Of a DNA stretch of 64,000 nt, positions 48,566 through 57,428 are shown in pieces. Position 1 is the stretch's first letter. Each line of letters opens with the position of its first letter. The position numbers and the translations under genes were made by a program. The notes below the pieces were generated by a model that was not told the DNA's origin, did not search any database, and was given only the letters and a program-made list of their open reading frames with translations. Source of the DNA: Streptomyces sp. NBC_00376 (GTDB lineage: Bacteria; Actinomycetota; Actinomycetes; Streptomycetales; Streptomycetaceae); NCBI RefSeq assembly GCF_036077095.1, contig NZ_CP107960.1, positions 2,480,001-2,544,000 on the forward strand, given 5' to 3'.

Positions 48566-49372
48566 TCAGCAGGTGCGCGTCCGCCAGCCGTGGTCGACCG
48601 GGCCGATCCCGGAGCCCAGCGGGAAGCCCGCCATGATCGCCCCGGTGACGTACGCCTTCGCGTGCCGTACCGCCGTGGGCACGTCCTGCCCCAGGGCCAG
48701 CCCGCAGGCGATGGCCGAGGCGAGGGTGCAGCCGGTGCCGTGGGTGTGGCGGTTGTCGTGCCTGGGGGCGCGCAGCCAGTGCTCCTCGGCGCCGTCCGTC
48801 AGCAGGTCGACGGGCTCCCCCGGCAGATGACCGCCCTTGACGACGACCCAGCGCGGTCCGAACTCCAGCAGCGCGGCGGCGGCCCGCCGCATCCCGGCCT
48901 CGTCCTCGACGTGGATGCCGGTGAGCTGTGCCACCTCGTCCAGGTTCGGGGTGGCGACCGTGGCGACCGGCAGCAGCTTCGTCGTCACGGAATCGAGCGC
49001 CTCGGCGGCCAGCAGCGGATCACCGTGCTTGGAGACGCCGACCGGGTCGACGACCGCCGGGGCGCCGGTGGAGGCGAGGAGTTCGGCCACCGTCTCCACG
49101 AGGACGGCCGACGACAGCATTCCGGTCTTGACCGCCTGCACCCCGATGTCGTCGACGACGCTGCGGTACTGGGCGCGCACCGCCTCGGCGGGCAGTTCCC
49201 AGGCGCCCTGCACACCCAGCGAGTTCTGGGCGGTGACGGCGGTCAGCACGCTCATCCCGTGCACACCGTGCGCCAGCATCGTCTTCAGGTCGGCCTGGAT
49301 GCCCGCACCGCCGCCGGAGTCGGATCCGGCGACGGTGAGGACACGGACGGGTACAGCAGCAGATATGGGCAT
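48566..49372 (-). CDS. thiD: Hydroxymethylpyrimidine/phosphomethylpyrimidine kinase
   Basis: 268 residues: [49 protein letters not shown] and the anion-hole motif [18 protein letters not shown]. It phosphorylates HMP and HMP-P for thiamine. It starts ten bases after the thiL stop and should be one unit with it. Confidence 0.95.
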   Translation of the reverse strand: MPISAAVPVRVLTVAGSDSGGGAGIQADLKTMLAHGVHGMSVLTAVTAQNSLGVQGAWELPAEAVRAQYRSVVDDIGVQAVKTGMLSSAVLVETVAELLASTGAPAVVDPVGVSKHGDPLLAAEALDSVTTKLLPVATVATPNLDEVAQLTGIHVEDEAGMRRAAAALLEFGPRWVVVKGGHLPGEPVDLLTDGAEEHWLRAPRHDNRHTHGTGCTLASAIACGLALGQDVPTAVRHAKAYVTGAIMAGFPLGSGIGPVDHGWRTRTC

Positions 49373-49382
49373 ACGCCGAAAT

Positions 49383-50354
49383 CTACTGGGCGTCCTCGAT
49401 GTCCCCGAAGTGGTCCCAGCCGCTCTTGCTGGTCCACGGCGCCCCGTCGACCGTCACCTGCGGCAGCGCGGAGGGGTTGAGAACCTCTCCGATCACCTTC
49501 CAGCGGGCGGGCAGCTTCACGTCCGGCGGGAAGGTGGCGACGATCGCGTGGTCCTCGCCGCCGGTCAGCACCCACTGGAGCGGGTCGACACCGACGGCCT
49601 GCCCGATGTCGGACATCTGCGAGGGGATGTCGATGAGCCCCGAGCGCAGATCGATCCGGACCTTGCTGGCCTCGGCGATGTGCCCGAGGTCGGCGACGAG
49701 CCCGTCGCTCACGTCCGTCATCGCGGTGGCGCCGAGCCCGGCGGCCGCGGGGCCCGCGTGGTACGGCGGTTCGGGGCGCCGGTGGGCCTCCACGAAGGCG
49801 CGCGGCGAACGGAAGCCGCGGGAGAGCACCGCGTACCCGGCGGCGGACCAGCCGAGCCAGCCGGTGACGGCGACGACGTCGCCGGGCTGGGCGCCGGAGC
49901 GGGTGACCGGTTCGTGGTTGCGCAGATCGCCCAGCGCGGTGATCGAGACGGTGATCGTCTCGCCGCGCACCACGTCGCCGCCGACCACGGCCGCCCCCGC
50001 GACCTGGCACTCGTCACGGATGCCGTCCATCAGCTCGCCGGCCCAGGTGACCGGGAGTTCGGCGGGGACGACCAGGCCGAGCAGCAGCGCGGTGGGCACC
50101 GCGCCCATGGCGGCGATGTCGGCGAGGTTCTGGGCGGCGGCCTTGCGGCCGACGTCGTACGCCGTCGACCAGTCACGGCGGAAGTGCCGTCCTTCCAACA
50201 GGATGTCCGTACTGGCCACGACCCTGCGGTCGGGAGCGGTCACGACCGCGGCGTCGTCGCCGGGGCCGAGCCGTACCGCCGGAGTGGTGGTGAGCCGGGA
50301 AGTGAGCTCCCTGATGAGCCCGAACTCCCCCAACTCGCCCACGGTTCCCTTCAC
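49383..50354 (-). CDS. thiL: Thiamine-monophosphate kinase
   Basis: 323 residues from a [43 protein letters not shown], the [20 protein letters not shown] motif and [20 protein letters not shown], then [20 protein letters not shown]. It converts thiamine monophosphate to the diphosphate cofactor. Confidence 0.95.
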   Translation of the reverse strand: MKGTVGELGEFGLIRELTSRLTTTPAVRLGPGDDAAVVTAPDRRVVASTDILLEGRHFRRDWSTAYDVGRKAAAQNLADIAAMGAVPTALLLGLVVPAELPVTWAGELMDGIRDECQVAGAAVVGGDVVRGETITVSITALGDLRNHEPVTRSGAQPGDVVAVTGWLGWSAAGYAVLSRGFRSPRAFVEAHRRPEPPYHAGPAAAGLGATAMTDVSDGLVADLGHIAEASKVRIDLRSGLIDIPSQMSDIGQAVGVDPLQWVLTGGEDHAIVATFPPDVKLPARWKVIGEVLNPSALPQVTVDGAPWTSKSGWDHFGDIEDAQ

Positions 50355-50678
50355 CGAGTCTCACCTCTCATCTATCGCGCCGGACGGTCGTCCGGGCTGC
50401 TTCGGCGGCCGGGGGTCCGCACCGTGGACCGGCCGCCGCTCCGGGGAGCGGTCCGCATCGCTGGTCAACGCCATGCCCGTCCCCCTTCCGGACCGCTGCG
50501 CTTGCGGTCGCGGGCCGTCACTGCTGTCGGTACTGTCAAGAGATACGTCAACTTGTGTCTTGTGTACGCCACGCTGTGGGCGTCAACGGCCCGCAGGTCT
50601 CCCCGCGGCACGCGGCAACGCGATACCGTGGCGTCCCTTTCTCCCCCACATGATCCTCGTGGCCGCCCTGGAGGTTCC
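50355..50678. other. Divergent intergenic region thiL / Lrp-domain gene
   Basis: 324 bp with no gene that I can support. On the minus strand TTGACG and TTGACA lie 13 bases apart (about 50533-50551), possible -35 elements for thiL. No thiamine riboswitch (TPP box) signature is visible. Confidence 0.5.
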
Positions 50679-50912
50679 GTGGTACAGGCGTACATCCTTA
50701 TTCAGACCGAGGTGGGCAAGGCGTCGACCGTCGCCGAGACCATCGCCAGAGTTCCGGGAGTGATCCAGGCAGAGGACGTCACCGGCCCCTACGACGTGAT
50801 CGTGCGCGCCCAGGCCGACACGGTCGATGAACTCGGCCGCATGGTGGTCGCCAAGGTCCAGCAAGTGGAAGGCATCACCCGAACCCTGACCTGCCCGGTC
50901 GTCCATCTGTAG
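50679..50912 (+). CDS. Stand-alone Lrp/AsnC ligand-binding (RAM) domain protein
   Basis: 77 residues from a GTG at 50679 with GGAGG four bases upstream. VQAYILIQTEVGKASTVAET, IQAEDVTGPYDVIVRAQADT and VQQVEGITRTLTCPVVHL form the alpha-beta sandwich that binds amino acids in Lrp/AsnC regulators. There is no DNA-binding domain, so it may be a metabolite sensor or may oligomerise with full-length Lrp proteins. It is followed after 20 bases by the DUF3515 gene. Confidence 0.9.
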   Translation: MVQAYILIQTEVGKASTVAETIARVPGVIQAEDVTGPYDVIVRAQADTVDELGRMVVAKVQQVEGITRTLTCPVVHL

Positions 50913-50932
50913 TCCCCGTCTACGCTGAGCCG

Positions 50933-51415
50933 GTGACCTCATCGCGCCGGCTTTGCCACCCCGTGTTCCTCGGCCCGTCCGTCGCCGCACTGCTGCTGGC
51001 CGCGGCGGGCTGCTCCACAACGGACGCCGCGGTGCCGATCACGGTTCCCACCCCGTCCCCACAAGCCGCCGCCTACTGCCGTGCGCTGCACGAGGAGCTG
51101 CCGAGGACCGTTGCCGGACTCGACCGCGGGGACGCCGGGCCGAAGTCCGAACTGACCGCCGAGTGGGGGGACGGGGAGATCGTACTGCGCTGCGGTGTCC
51201 CCCGGCCCGCGAAGATGGACGACCCGATGGCGAAGGGGACCGAGGCGAACGGCGTCAACTGGCTGCTGGAGCAGTCCGAGGACGCCGGTCCGCGTTTCAC
51301 GACGACCTATCGCAAGGCGTACGTCGAGGTGACCCTGTCGGCGGCGTACGCCCATGACGCGAGCCCGCTGGCCGCGTTCGGCCCGGCCGTCCGCAAGACG
51401 GTTCCCGGGCTGTAG
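50933..51415 (+). CDS. DUF3515 lipoprotein
   Basis: 160 residues from a GTG. Signal peptide with lipobox AALLLAAAGCS, so the Cys near residue 27 should be lipidated and the protein held at the outer membrane face. The mature part has AAYCRALHEELPRTV and WGDGEIVLRCGVPRPAKMD, typical of the actinobacterial DUF3515 family with unknown role. It is a companion of the Lrp-domain gene. Confidence 0.88.
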   Translation: MTSSRRLCHPVFLGPSVAALLLAAAGCSTTDAAVPITVPTPSPQAAAYCRALHEELPRTVAGLDRGDAGPKSELTAEWGDGEIVLRCGVPRPAKMDDPMAKGTEANGVNWLLEQSEDAGPRFTTTYRKAYVEVTLSAAYAHDASPLAAFGPAVRKTVPGL

Positions 51416-51445
51416 GGCGTGCGCTCCTGCCAGGGAGCGCACGCC
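51416..51445. terminator. Bidirectional terminator between DUF3515 and ddl
   Basis: GGCGTGCGCTCC (51416-51427) and GGAGCGCACGCC (51434-51445) form a perfect 12-bp stem with a 6-base loop, directly after the DUF3515 stop and 20 bases from the ddl stop. Confidence 0.92.
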
Positions 51446-51464
51446 GTGCGGCACGGGAACCGGC

Positions 51465-52622
51465 TCAGCGCAGGCCGGTCGGGCGGCTCAACGCGGCCTG
51501 GATCAGCCGGTCCACCAGCTCCGGGTAGCTGACGCCGCTCTCCTGCCACATCCGCGGGTACATGGAGATCGGGGTGAAGCCCGGCAGCGTGTTGATCTCG
51601 TTGATCACGAAGGTGCCGTCCTCGGTGAGGAAGAAGTCGGCACGGACCAGCCCCTCGCAGGACGTGGCCTCGAAGGCCTCGACCGCGAGCCGCTGCACCT
51701 CGGCCGTCTGCTCCTCGGTGAGCGGGGCGGGCACGATCCCGGAGGCCGAGTCGATGTACTTGGCCTCGAAGTCGTAGAAGTCGTGCGAGGTCACCGGCGG
51801 GATCTCGGCGGGCACGCTGGCGCGCGGACCGTCCTCGAACTCCAGCACCCCGCACTCGATCTCGCGGCCCCGCAGCAGCGACTCGACCAGGAACTTGGGG
51901 TCGTGGCGGCGGGCCTCCTCGATCGCCTCGTCGAGGCCGGAGAGGTCGTCGACCTTGGTGATGCCGATGGACGAGCCGGCCCTTGCGGGCTTGATGAAGA
52001 GCGGCCAGCCGTGGTCGCCGGCGAATTCCACGATGCGCTTGCGGGCGCCGGAGGGGTCGTTGTCCCACTCGCGGGGACGGACCACGAGGTACGGGCCGAC
52101 CGGCAGCCCGAAGGAGATGAAGACCCGCTTCATGTACTCCTTGTCCTGGCCGACCGCCGAGGCGAGCACGCCCGCGCCGACGTAGGGCACACCGGAGAGC
52201 TCCAGGAGCCCCTGGAGGGTGCCGTCCTCGCCGTACGGGCCGTGCAGCACCGGGAAGACGACGTCGACCTCGCCGAGCGCCTTGGGGACCGAGCCGGGCT
52301 CGCTGTACACCACTTCGCGGCTGCCGGGGTCGACGGAGAGCACCACGGCGCCCTCGCTGGACTCGGCCAGCTGGGCCACTTCCGGCATCTTCCGGTCCGT
52401 GATGGCCATGCGTTCGGGTTCGTCGGCGGTGAGCGCCCAGCGGCCGTCCGTCGTGATGCCGATCGGCAGGACGTCGTACTTGGTCCGGTCGATGGCGTTC
52501 AGGACGGCGCCGGCCGTGACGACCGAGATGCCGTGTTCGGAGCTGCGGCCGCCGAACACGACGGCCACGCGCGGCTTGCGGAGCTGCTGCTCCGGGCTCT
52601 GGGGGAGGTTCTCGCTGCTCAT
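51465..52622 (-). CDS. ddl: D-alanine--D-alanine ligase
   Basis: 385 residues: VAVVFGGRSSEHGISVVTAG, VFPVLHGPYGEDGTLQGLLE, FIKPARAGSSIGITKV (ATP-grasp) and EINTLPGFTPISMYP. It makes the D-Ala-D-Ala end of peptidoglycan precursors, the target of vancomycin. The C-terminal residues look like the normal D-Ala type, not D-Ala-D-Lac. It lies 100 bp after gpsA on the same strand. Confidence 0.96.
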   Translation of the reverse strand: MSSENLPQSPEQQLRKPRVAVVFGGRSSEHGISVVTAGAVLNAIDRTKYDVLPIGITTDGRWALTADEPERMAITDRKMPEVAQLAESSEGAVVLSVDPGSREVVYSEPGSVPKALGEVDVVFPVLHGPYGEDGTLQGLLELSGVPYVGAGVLASAVGQDKEYMKRVFISFGLPVGPYLVVRPREWDNDPSGARKRIVEFAGDHGWPLFIKPARAGSSIGITKVDDLSGLDEAIEEARRHDPKFLVESLLRGREIECGVLEFEDGPRASVPAEIPPVTSHDFYDFEAKYIDSASGIVPAPLTEEQTAEVQRLAVEAFEATSCEGLVRADFFLTEDGTFVINEINTLPGFTPISMYPRMWQESGVSYPELVDRLIQAALSRPTGLR

Positions 52623-52722
52623 ATCGCGTTGAGCGTACCTGCTGCTACCACTGGCGTCAGCGCGGCCGGGGCCGCCGGAGCGGTGACCGGGAGGTTCACC
52701 TGTCCGCCCGCCCCGGCCGGTC

Positions 52723-53733
52723 TCAGCGCCGCTCGGGCTTCGCGCTGCGCGACATCAGCTCGCCCAGCGCGACCATCGGCGGCTTGCCCTCGTGGACGAT
52801 CCCGACGACCGTCTCGGTGATGGGCATGTCGACGTTGTGCCGACGGGCCAGATCGAGCACCGATTCACAGGACTTGACGCCCTCGGCGGTCTGCTTGGTG
52901 ACGGCGATGGTCTCCTGGAGCGTCATGCCGCGGCCGAGGTTGGTACCGAAGGTGTGGTTGCGCGAGAGCGGCGAGGAGCAGGTCGCCACCAGGTCGCCCA
53001 GGCCCGCCAGTCCGGAGAAGGTCAGCGGGTCGGCGCCCATGGCCAGGCCGAGGCGGGTCGTCTCGGCGAGGCCCCGGGTGATCAGCGAACCCTTGGCGTT
53101 GTCGCCGAGGCCCATGCCGTCGGCGATGCCGACCGCCAGGCCGATGACGTTCTTCACCGCGCCGCCGAGCTCGCAGCCGACGACGTCGGTGTTGGTGTAC
53201 GGGCGGAAGTAGGAGGTGTGGCAGGCGGTCTGGAGGCGCTGGGCCACGGACTCGTCCTGGCAGGCGACGACGGCCGCCGCGGGGCGGCGTTCGGCGATCT
53301 CCTTGGCCAGGTTGGGGCCGGTGATGACGGCGACCCGGTCCGCGGAGACCTTGGTGACGTCCTCGATGACCTCGCTCATCCGCTTCGCGGTGCCGAGTTC
53401 GACGCCCTTCATCATCGAGACGAGGACGGTGTCGGAACCGAGGTGCGGGGTCCATTCGGCGAGGTTGGCGCGGAGCGTCTGCGAGGGCACCACGAGCACG
53501 GCGAAGTCGGCGCCGTCCAGCGCCTCGACGGCGTCGGTGGTGGCCCGGACCGATTCGGGGAGCTCAATTCCCGGCAGGTAGTCCGGGTTGGTACGGGTCG
53601 TGTTGACCGCCTCGGCGATCTCGGCGCGACGGCCCCAGAGGGTGACCTCGCAGCCGGCGTCGGCGAGGACCATGCCGAAGGCCGTACCCCATGAACCGGT
53701 TCCGAAGACGGCCGCCTTTGCGGGGTGCGTCAC
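52723..53733 (-). CDS. gpsA: Glycerol-3-phosphate dehydrogenase [NAD(P)+]
   Basis: 336 residues from a GTG at 53733: AAVFGTGSWGTAFGMVLADA (Rossmann loop), VSMMKGVELGTAKRMSEVI, ITGPNLAKEIAERRPAAAVV and the catalytic Lys in ELGGAVKNVIGLAVGIADG. It supplies sn-glycerol-3-phosphate for phospholipids. Its start overlaps the acyltransferase stop by four bases (GTGA), pairing the two lipid enzymes. Confidence 0.96.
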   Translation of the reverse strand: MTHPAKAAVFGTGSWGTAFGMVLADAGCEVTLWGRRAEIAEAVNTTRTNPDYLPGIELPESVRATTDAVEALDGADFAVLVVPSQTLRANLAEWTPHLGSDTVLVSMMKGVELGTAKRMSEVIEDVTKVSADRVAVITGPNLAKEIAERRPAAAVVACQDESVAQRLQTACHTSYFRPYTNTDVVGCELGGAVKNVIGLAVGIADGMGLGDNAKGSLITRGLAETTRLGLAMGADPLTFSGLAGLGDLVATCSSPLSRNHTFGTNLGRGMTLQETIAVTKQTAEGVKSCESVLDLARRHNVDMPITETVVGIVHEGKPPMVALGELMSRSAKPERR

Positions 53734-54482
53734 TTGGCTCCCTCTCCTTCGGCCTTGCGCCGCTGCTCCGCACGGGCCTTGCGGTGGTCGTAGGGCTGTG
53801 CGGGGGCCTTCTCGCCCCGCACGATCTCCAGCTGCGCTGTCACCGCGGCCATGATGGCCTCGGTCGCCTCGCGCAGGACGTCGGGCGTCGGCTCCAGACC
53901 GTAGAACCTGGAGAGGTCCACGGGCGGTCCGGCCTGCACCTGAAGGGTCTTGCGGGGGAACAGCCGGAGCTTGTTCTCCTTGGCGTACGGCGGCATCGCG
54001 AAGTTGGCGCCCCACTGGGCGACGGGGATGACCGGGGCCTTGGTCATCAACGCGACCCGGGCGGCGCCGGTCTTGCCGGCCATCGGCCACATGTCGGGGT
54101 CGCGGGTGAGCGTGCCCTCGGGGTAGAAGGCGACGCATTCGCCGCGCTCGATGGCTTCGACGGCCGCCCGGAAGGCGTCCAGCGCATTGGTCGTCTCGCG
54201 GTAGACCGGGATCTGTCCGGTGCCGCGCAGCATCATTCCGACAAAGGGGGTCTTGAACAGGCCCGCCTTGGCGAGAAGCCGCGGCACGCGTCCGGTGTTG
54301 TACTGGAAGTGACCGTAGGAAAGCGGGTCCAGATAGGAGTTGTGATTGACCGCGGTGATAAATCCACCGTCGGCCGGAATGTGTTCCATCCCCCGCCAGT
54401 CACGCTTGAACAGAACCACCAGCGGCGGTTTCGCGATCACCGCCGCCAGGCGGTACCAGAAGCCGATTCTGCGGCGGGACAC
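53730..54482 (-). CDS. 1-acyl-sn-glycerol-3-phosphate acyltransferase (PlsC-type)
   Basis: 250 residues from a GTG at 54482 (AAGG seven bases upstream). The HX4D catalytic motif is in AVNHNSYLDPL; the other acyltransferase blocks are GTGQIPVYRETT, AFYPEGTLTRDPDMWPM and PVIPVAQWGA. A hydrophobic N-terminal stretch may lie on the membrane. It should make phosphatidic acid with substrate from GpsA. A TTG at 54533 is an alternative start. Confidence 0.92.
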   Translation of the reverse strand: MSRRRIGFWYRLAAVIAKPPLVVLFKRDWRGMEHIPADGGFITAVNHNSYLDPLSYGHFQYNTGRVPRLLAKAGLFKTPFVGMMLRGTGQIPVYRETTNALDAFRAAVEAIERGECVAFYPEGTLTRDPDMWPMAGKTGAARVALMTKAPVIPVAQWGANFAMPPYAKENKLRLFPRKTLQVQAGPPVDLSRFYGLEPTPDVLREATEAIMAAVTAQLEIVRGEKAPAQPYDHRKARAEQRRKAEGEGAK

Positions 54483-54631
54483 TCGGACACCTTCCTCTAA
54501 GGACCTGAACTCTGCCTGGTCACCGACGGTCAAGTCTCGCCCCCGGCCCCTGCTCTGTCGAGAACACCGTACGCCCCGCTTTCGGGACCGACCCTCCAGG
54601 TTCTCGCACCGGCAGGCGAGAATAGGCGGCG

Positions 54632-55339
54632 ATGCGCACCGAGGGGGAGATCGCCACGAACACCGACCCGGCCCGTCCTTGGTCCCTGGTCGTCCCGTTG
54701 AAGCCCCTGGCGCGGGCCAAGAGCAGGCTGACGCCCGCGACGGGGGCCGAGTTGCGCCCCCTGCTGGCCCTGGCCTTCGCCCGGGACACCGTGGCCGCCG
54801 CCCTGTCCTGCCCGGCGGTACTGGATGTGGTGGTAGTCACGGACGACCCGGAGGCCTCGGCGGCTCTCACGGCGATCGGGGCGCGGATCGTCCCCGACGA
54901 GCCCGACCGCGGGCTCAACGCCGCGCTGGCACATGGCGAGCGGGCGGTACGGGCCGGGCGGCCCCGGGCTGCGGTCGCCGCGCTCAACGCGGATCTGCCC
55001 GCGCTGCGCCCGGGAGAATTGGCCCGGGTACTCGATTATTCCGCCGAATTCCCTCGCGCATTTGTGACCGATGCGGCAGGAATCGGGACAACATTTCTGT
55101 CGGCCTCACCGGGGGTGGAATTGCGCCCGGCGTTCGGCGGCCCTTCCCGGGCCCGGCACCTGGAGTCCGGTGCGGTGGAAATCGATCTGGCCGGCATCGA
55201 TTCGGTGCGCCAGGACGTGGACACCGGCGACGATCTGCGGGTGGCGCTCACCCTGGGCGTCGGCGCGCACACGGCGGGGCAGTGGGGCCCCGGAGCCCCC
55301 CGCGCCGAGCCCGCGACGGCCTCCTCGCCGGACCGATAG
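54632..55339 (+). CDS. fbiD: 2-phospho-L-lactate/phosphoenolpyruvate guanylyltransferase (F420 biosynthesis)
   Basis: 235 residues: WSLVVPLKPLARAKSRLTPA with the nucleotide-binding basic residues, VVVVTDDPEASAALTAIGAR, AVAALNADLPALRPGELA and TDAAGIGTTFLSASPG. CofC/FbiD activates the precursor of the deazaflavin cofactor F420, used by many Streptomyces oxidoreductases. It is divergent from the acyltransferase. Its stop is 10 bases before the next small gene. Confidence 0.92.
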   Translation: MRTEGEIATNTDPARPWSLVVPLKPLARAKSRLTPATGAELRPLLALAFARDTVAAALSCPAVLDVVVVTDDPEASAALTAIGARIVPDEPDRGLNAALAHGERAVRAGRPRAAVAALNADLPALRPGELARVLDYSAEFPRAFVTDAAGIGTTFLSASPGVELRPAFGGPSRARHLESGAVEIDLAGIDSVRQDVDTGDDLRVALTLGVGAHTAGQWGPGAPRAEPATASSPDR

Positions 55340-55349
55340 GCTGCCGTCC

Positions 55350-55553
55350 ATGCAGGCGACCTCGTACACCTACGACCCCGAGACCCGCACCGGCAGCGTG
55401 CTGCTCGACGACGGCACCCCGGTGGAATTCGACGCCCGGGCCTTCGACGCGGGCGGTCTGCGGCTGCTGCGTCCGGGCCAGCGGGTGCGGATCGAGGGCA
55501 GCGGCGAGGGTGCGGAGCTGCGGATCACCCTGGTGACCCTCCAGACCTTCTGA
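55350..55553 (+). CDS. Small conserved-type protein, function unknown
   Basis: 67 residues: MQATSYTYDPETRTGSVLLD, then LRLLRPGQRVRIEGSGEGAE and ITLVTLQTF. The pattern of short beta strands looks like a small OB/SH3-like barrel resembling cold-shock folds, but the RNP motifs of Csp proteins are absent. It is probably cotranscribed with fbiD, ten bases away. Confidence 0.72.
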   Translation: MQATSYTYDPETRTGSVLLDDGTPVEFDARAFDAGGLRLLRPGQRVRIEGSGEGAELRITLVTLQTF

Positions 55554-55600
55554 GCCGCCGGACGCACGGCGCCCGGCGCACCGCCCCCATGACAGCCCGC

Positions 55601-55630
55601 GGGCCGGGCTCCCCGAGGGGAACCCGGCCC
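55601..55630. terminator. Bidirectional terminator between fbiD unit and hupS
   Basis: GGGCCGGG-CT-CCCC (55601-55614) pairs with GGGG-AA-CCCGGCCC (55617-55630), a long GC stem with an internal mismatch. It lies between converging genes. Confidence 0.82.
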
Positions 55631-55661
55631 GGCGCGTGTGAGTAGCGAGCGCTGCTCGGTC

Positions 55662-56354
55662 TCACTTCTTCCGTGCAGTGGCCTTCTTCGCCGTGGTCTT
55701 GCGCGCCGTGGTCTTCTTCGCGGGCGCCTTCTTCGCCGTGGCCTTCTTCGCGGGCGCGGTCTTGCTGGCGGTGGCCTTCTTGGCCGCCGTCGTCTTCTTC
55801 GCCGCCGCGGCGGTGGTCTTCTTCGCGGCCGCGGCGGTGGTCTTCTTCGCGGCCGCCGTGGTCTTCTTGGCCGCCGCGGTGGTCTTCTTCGCGGTGGTCT
55901 TCTTGGCCGCGGTGGTCTTCGCCGCCGTGGTCTTCTTGGCGGTGGTCTTCTTCGCCGTGGCCTTCTTGGCGGCGGCCTTCTTGGCTGCGGCCTTGGTCGT
56001 CGTCCGGGTGGAAGGACCGCCCGAGAGGCTGCCCTTGGGCGCCTTCTTCACGGACACTTCGCCGCCCTTGGGGAGCTTCTTCGAGCCGCTCACCAGGTCC
56101 TTGAAGCCCTGTCCCGCACGGAAACGGGGAACCGAGGTCTTCTTGACCCGCACGCGCTCACCCGTCTGCGGGTTGCGGGCGTAGCGGGCGGGGCGGTCGA
56201 CCTTCTCGAACGAGCCGAAGCCGGTGACCGAGACACGGTCCCCCGCGACAACCGCACGGACGATCGCGTCGAGTACCGCGTCGACGGCGTCGGCGGCCTG
56301 CTGGCGGCCTCCGACCTTGTCGGCAATCGCTTCTACGAGCTGCGCCTTGTTCAC
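55662..56354 (-). CDS. hupS: HU-family nucleoid protein with histone H1-like tail
   Basis: 230 residues from a GTG. Residues 1-95 are a standard HU domain (MNKAQLVEAIADKVGGRQQA, GFGSFEKVDRPARYARNPQT, then FRAGQGFKDLVSG). The second half is a Lys/Ala/Thr-rich tail of KKTTA and KKATA pentapeptides like eukaryotic histone H1. HupS in S. coelicolor is made during sporulation and compacts spore DNA. The tail is a near-repetitive DNA tract (55680-55990) prone to length change. Confidence 0.95.
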   Translation of the reverse strand: MNKAQLVEAIADKVGGRQQAADAVDAVLDAIVRAVVAGDRVSVTGFGSFEKVDRPARYARNPQTGERVRVKKTSVPRFRAGQGFKDLVSGSKKLPKGGEVSVKKAPKGSLSGGPSTRTTTKAAAKKAAAKKATAKKTTAKKTTAAKTTAAKKTTAKKTTAAAKKTTAAAKKTTAAAAKKTTAAAAKKTTAAKKATASKTAPAKKATAKKAPAKKTTARKTTAKKATARKK

Positions 56355-56497
56355 GTCTTCCCCTTCGGAGACATTGCCAGAACGAAAGTGTTCAAGCGTT
56401 TTCGCACGTTAGGCAGATATATACCGCAAATCAAACACGAAACGGGCTAATCACCCTAGTGCCGCAACGAAGTCGACCGCTGCACAGTTCCGCAGAG

Positions 56498-56725
56498 TCA
56501 GTCACCTTCGGGGAATCGGCCCTCATCGAGGTCCTTCATCAACCGGTCCAGACGCCTTGCCGCATCCGGGAGATCGTGCTTAGCCGCGGCCGTGATGACC
56601 AACAGCTTCCGGGACAGCGCCATCCTTACGCCCTCCGGGACTTGCAGTGCGCGCACTCTTGTGTGCGCTTCCTTCAATCGGTCGGCGACTTGGCCGTAAA
56701 GCTTGAGTTGGCTGTCGCGTTCCAT
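56498..56725 (-). CDS. Small protein, function unknown
   Basis: 75 residues from ATG 56725: MERDSQLKLYGQVADRLKEA, then VPEGVRMALSRKLLVITAAA and DLPDAARRLDRLMKDLDEGR. It is helical and charged with no signal or membrane segment. Position between hupS and leuD and codon use look genuine. I recognise no family function. Confidence 0.72.
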   Translation of the reverse strand: MERDSQLKLYGQVADRLKEAHTRVRALQVPEGVRMALSRKLLVITAAAKHDLPDAARRLDRLMKDLDEGRFPEGD

Positions 56726-56780
56726 GCACCGATTGTGCCATCTGGGGCGAGTTGTCGCCCGACGGGGTCTCAACAAGCGA

Positions 56781-56812
56781 CTGCGCCCCCTACCAGATGG
56801 TGGGGGGCGCAG
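56781..56812 (-). terminator. Terminator after leuD
   Basis: CTGCGCCCCCTACCA (56781-56795) and TGGTGGGGGGCGCAG (56798-56812) form a 15-bp stem with one T-G pair, 17 bases beyond the leuD stop. Confidence 0.9.
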
Positions 56813-56829
56813 TCCTGTAAACGCGCTGC

Positions 56830-57423
56830 TCAGGCGTTAATTGTACGCGGCTTGAAGGTCGGCCTTGCCGCCTCATAAGTCGCAATGTCCGCTTCGTTCT
56901 GAAGGGTGAGGCTGATGTCGTCCAGCCCGTTGAGCAGTCGCCAACGGGAGTTCTCGTCGAGCTCGAAGTCGGCGGTGACGCCTTCGGCGCGGACCTGGCG
57001 GGCCTCCAGGTCGACGGTGATCTCGGCCGTGGGGTCGGCCTCGGTCAGCTCCCAGAGCGCGTCGACCACCTTCTGGTCGAGCACGACGGTCAACAGCCCG
57101 TTCTTCAGCGAGTTGCCGCGGAAGATGTCGGCGAACCGGGAGGAGATGACGGCCTTGAAGCCGTAGTTCTGCAGCGCCCACACGGCGTGCTCGCGGGACG
57201 ATCCGGTGCCGAAGTCGGGGCCGGCCACCAGGACCGTGGCGCCCTCGCGCTCCGGGCGGTTGAGGACGAAGTTCTCGTCCTTGCGCCAGGCCTCGAAGAG
57301 CCCGTCCTCGAAGCCGTCCCGGGTGACCTTCTTCAGCCAGTGGGCGGGAATGATCTGGTCGGTGTCGACGTTGCTGCGGCGCAGCGGGACGGCCCGGCCG
57401 GTGTGTGCGGTGAAAGCTTCCAT
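56830..57423 (-). CDS. leuD: 3-isopropylmalate dehydratase small subunit
   Basis: 197 residues: [33 protein letters not shown] and [20 protein letters not shown] are the aconitase swivel-domain signatures. With LeuC it isomerises isopropylmalate in leucine synthesis. It starts five bases after the leuC stop. Confidence 0.96.
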   Translation of the reverse strand: MEAFTAHTGRAVPLRRSNVDTDQIIPAHWLKKVTRDGFEDGLFEAWRKDENFVLNRPEREGATVLVAGPDFGTGSSREHAVWALQNYGFKAVISSRFADIFRGNSLKNGLLTVVLDQKVVDALWELTEADPTAEITVDLEARQVRAEGVTADFELDENSRWRLLNGLDDISLTLQNEADIATYEAARPTFKPRTINA

Positions 57424-57428
57424 GATTC

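Noticed and set aside
50355..50678. Thiamine (TPP) riboswitch before thiL
   Set aside because: The conserved TPP riboswitch core sequence is not visible in this gap or near thiD.
55678..56184. Plus-strand membrane-like protein (AFFAVVLRAVVFFAG type)
   Set aside because: It is the complement of the Lys/Ala-rich HupS tail, which reads as Phe/Val/Ala on the other strand.
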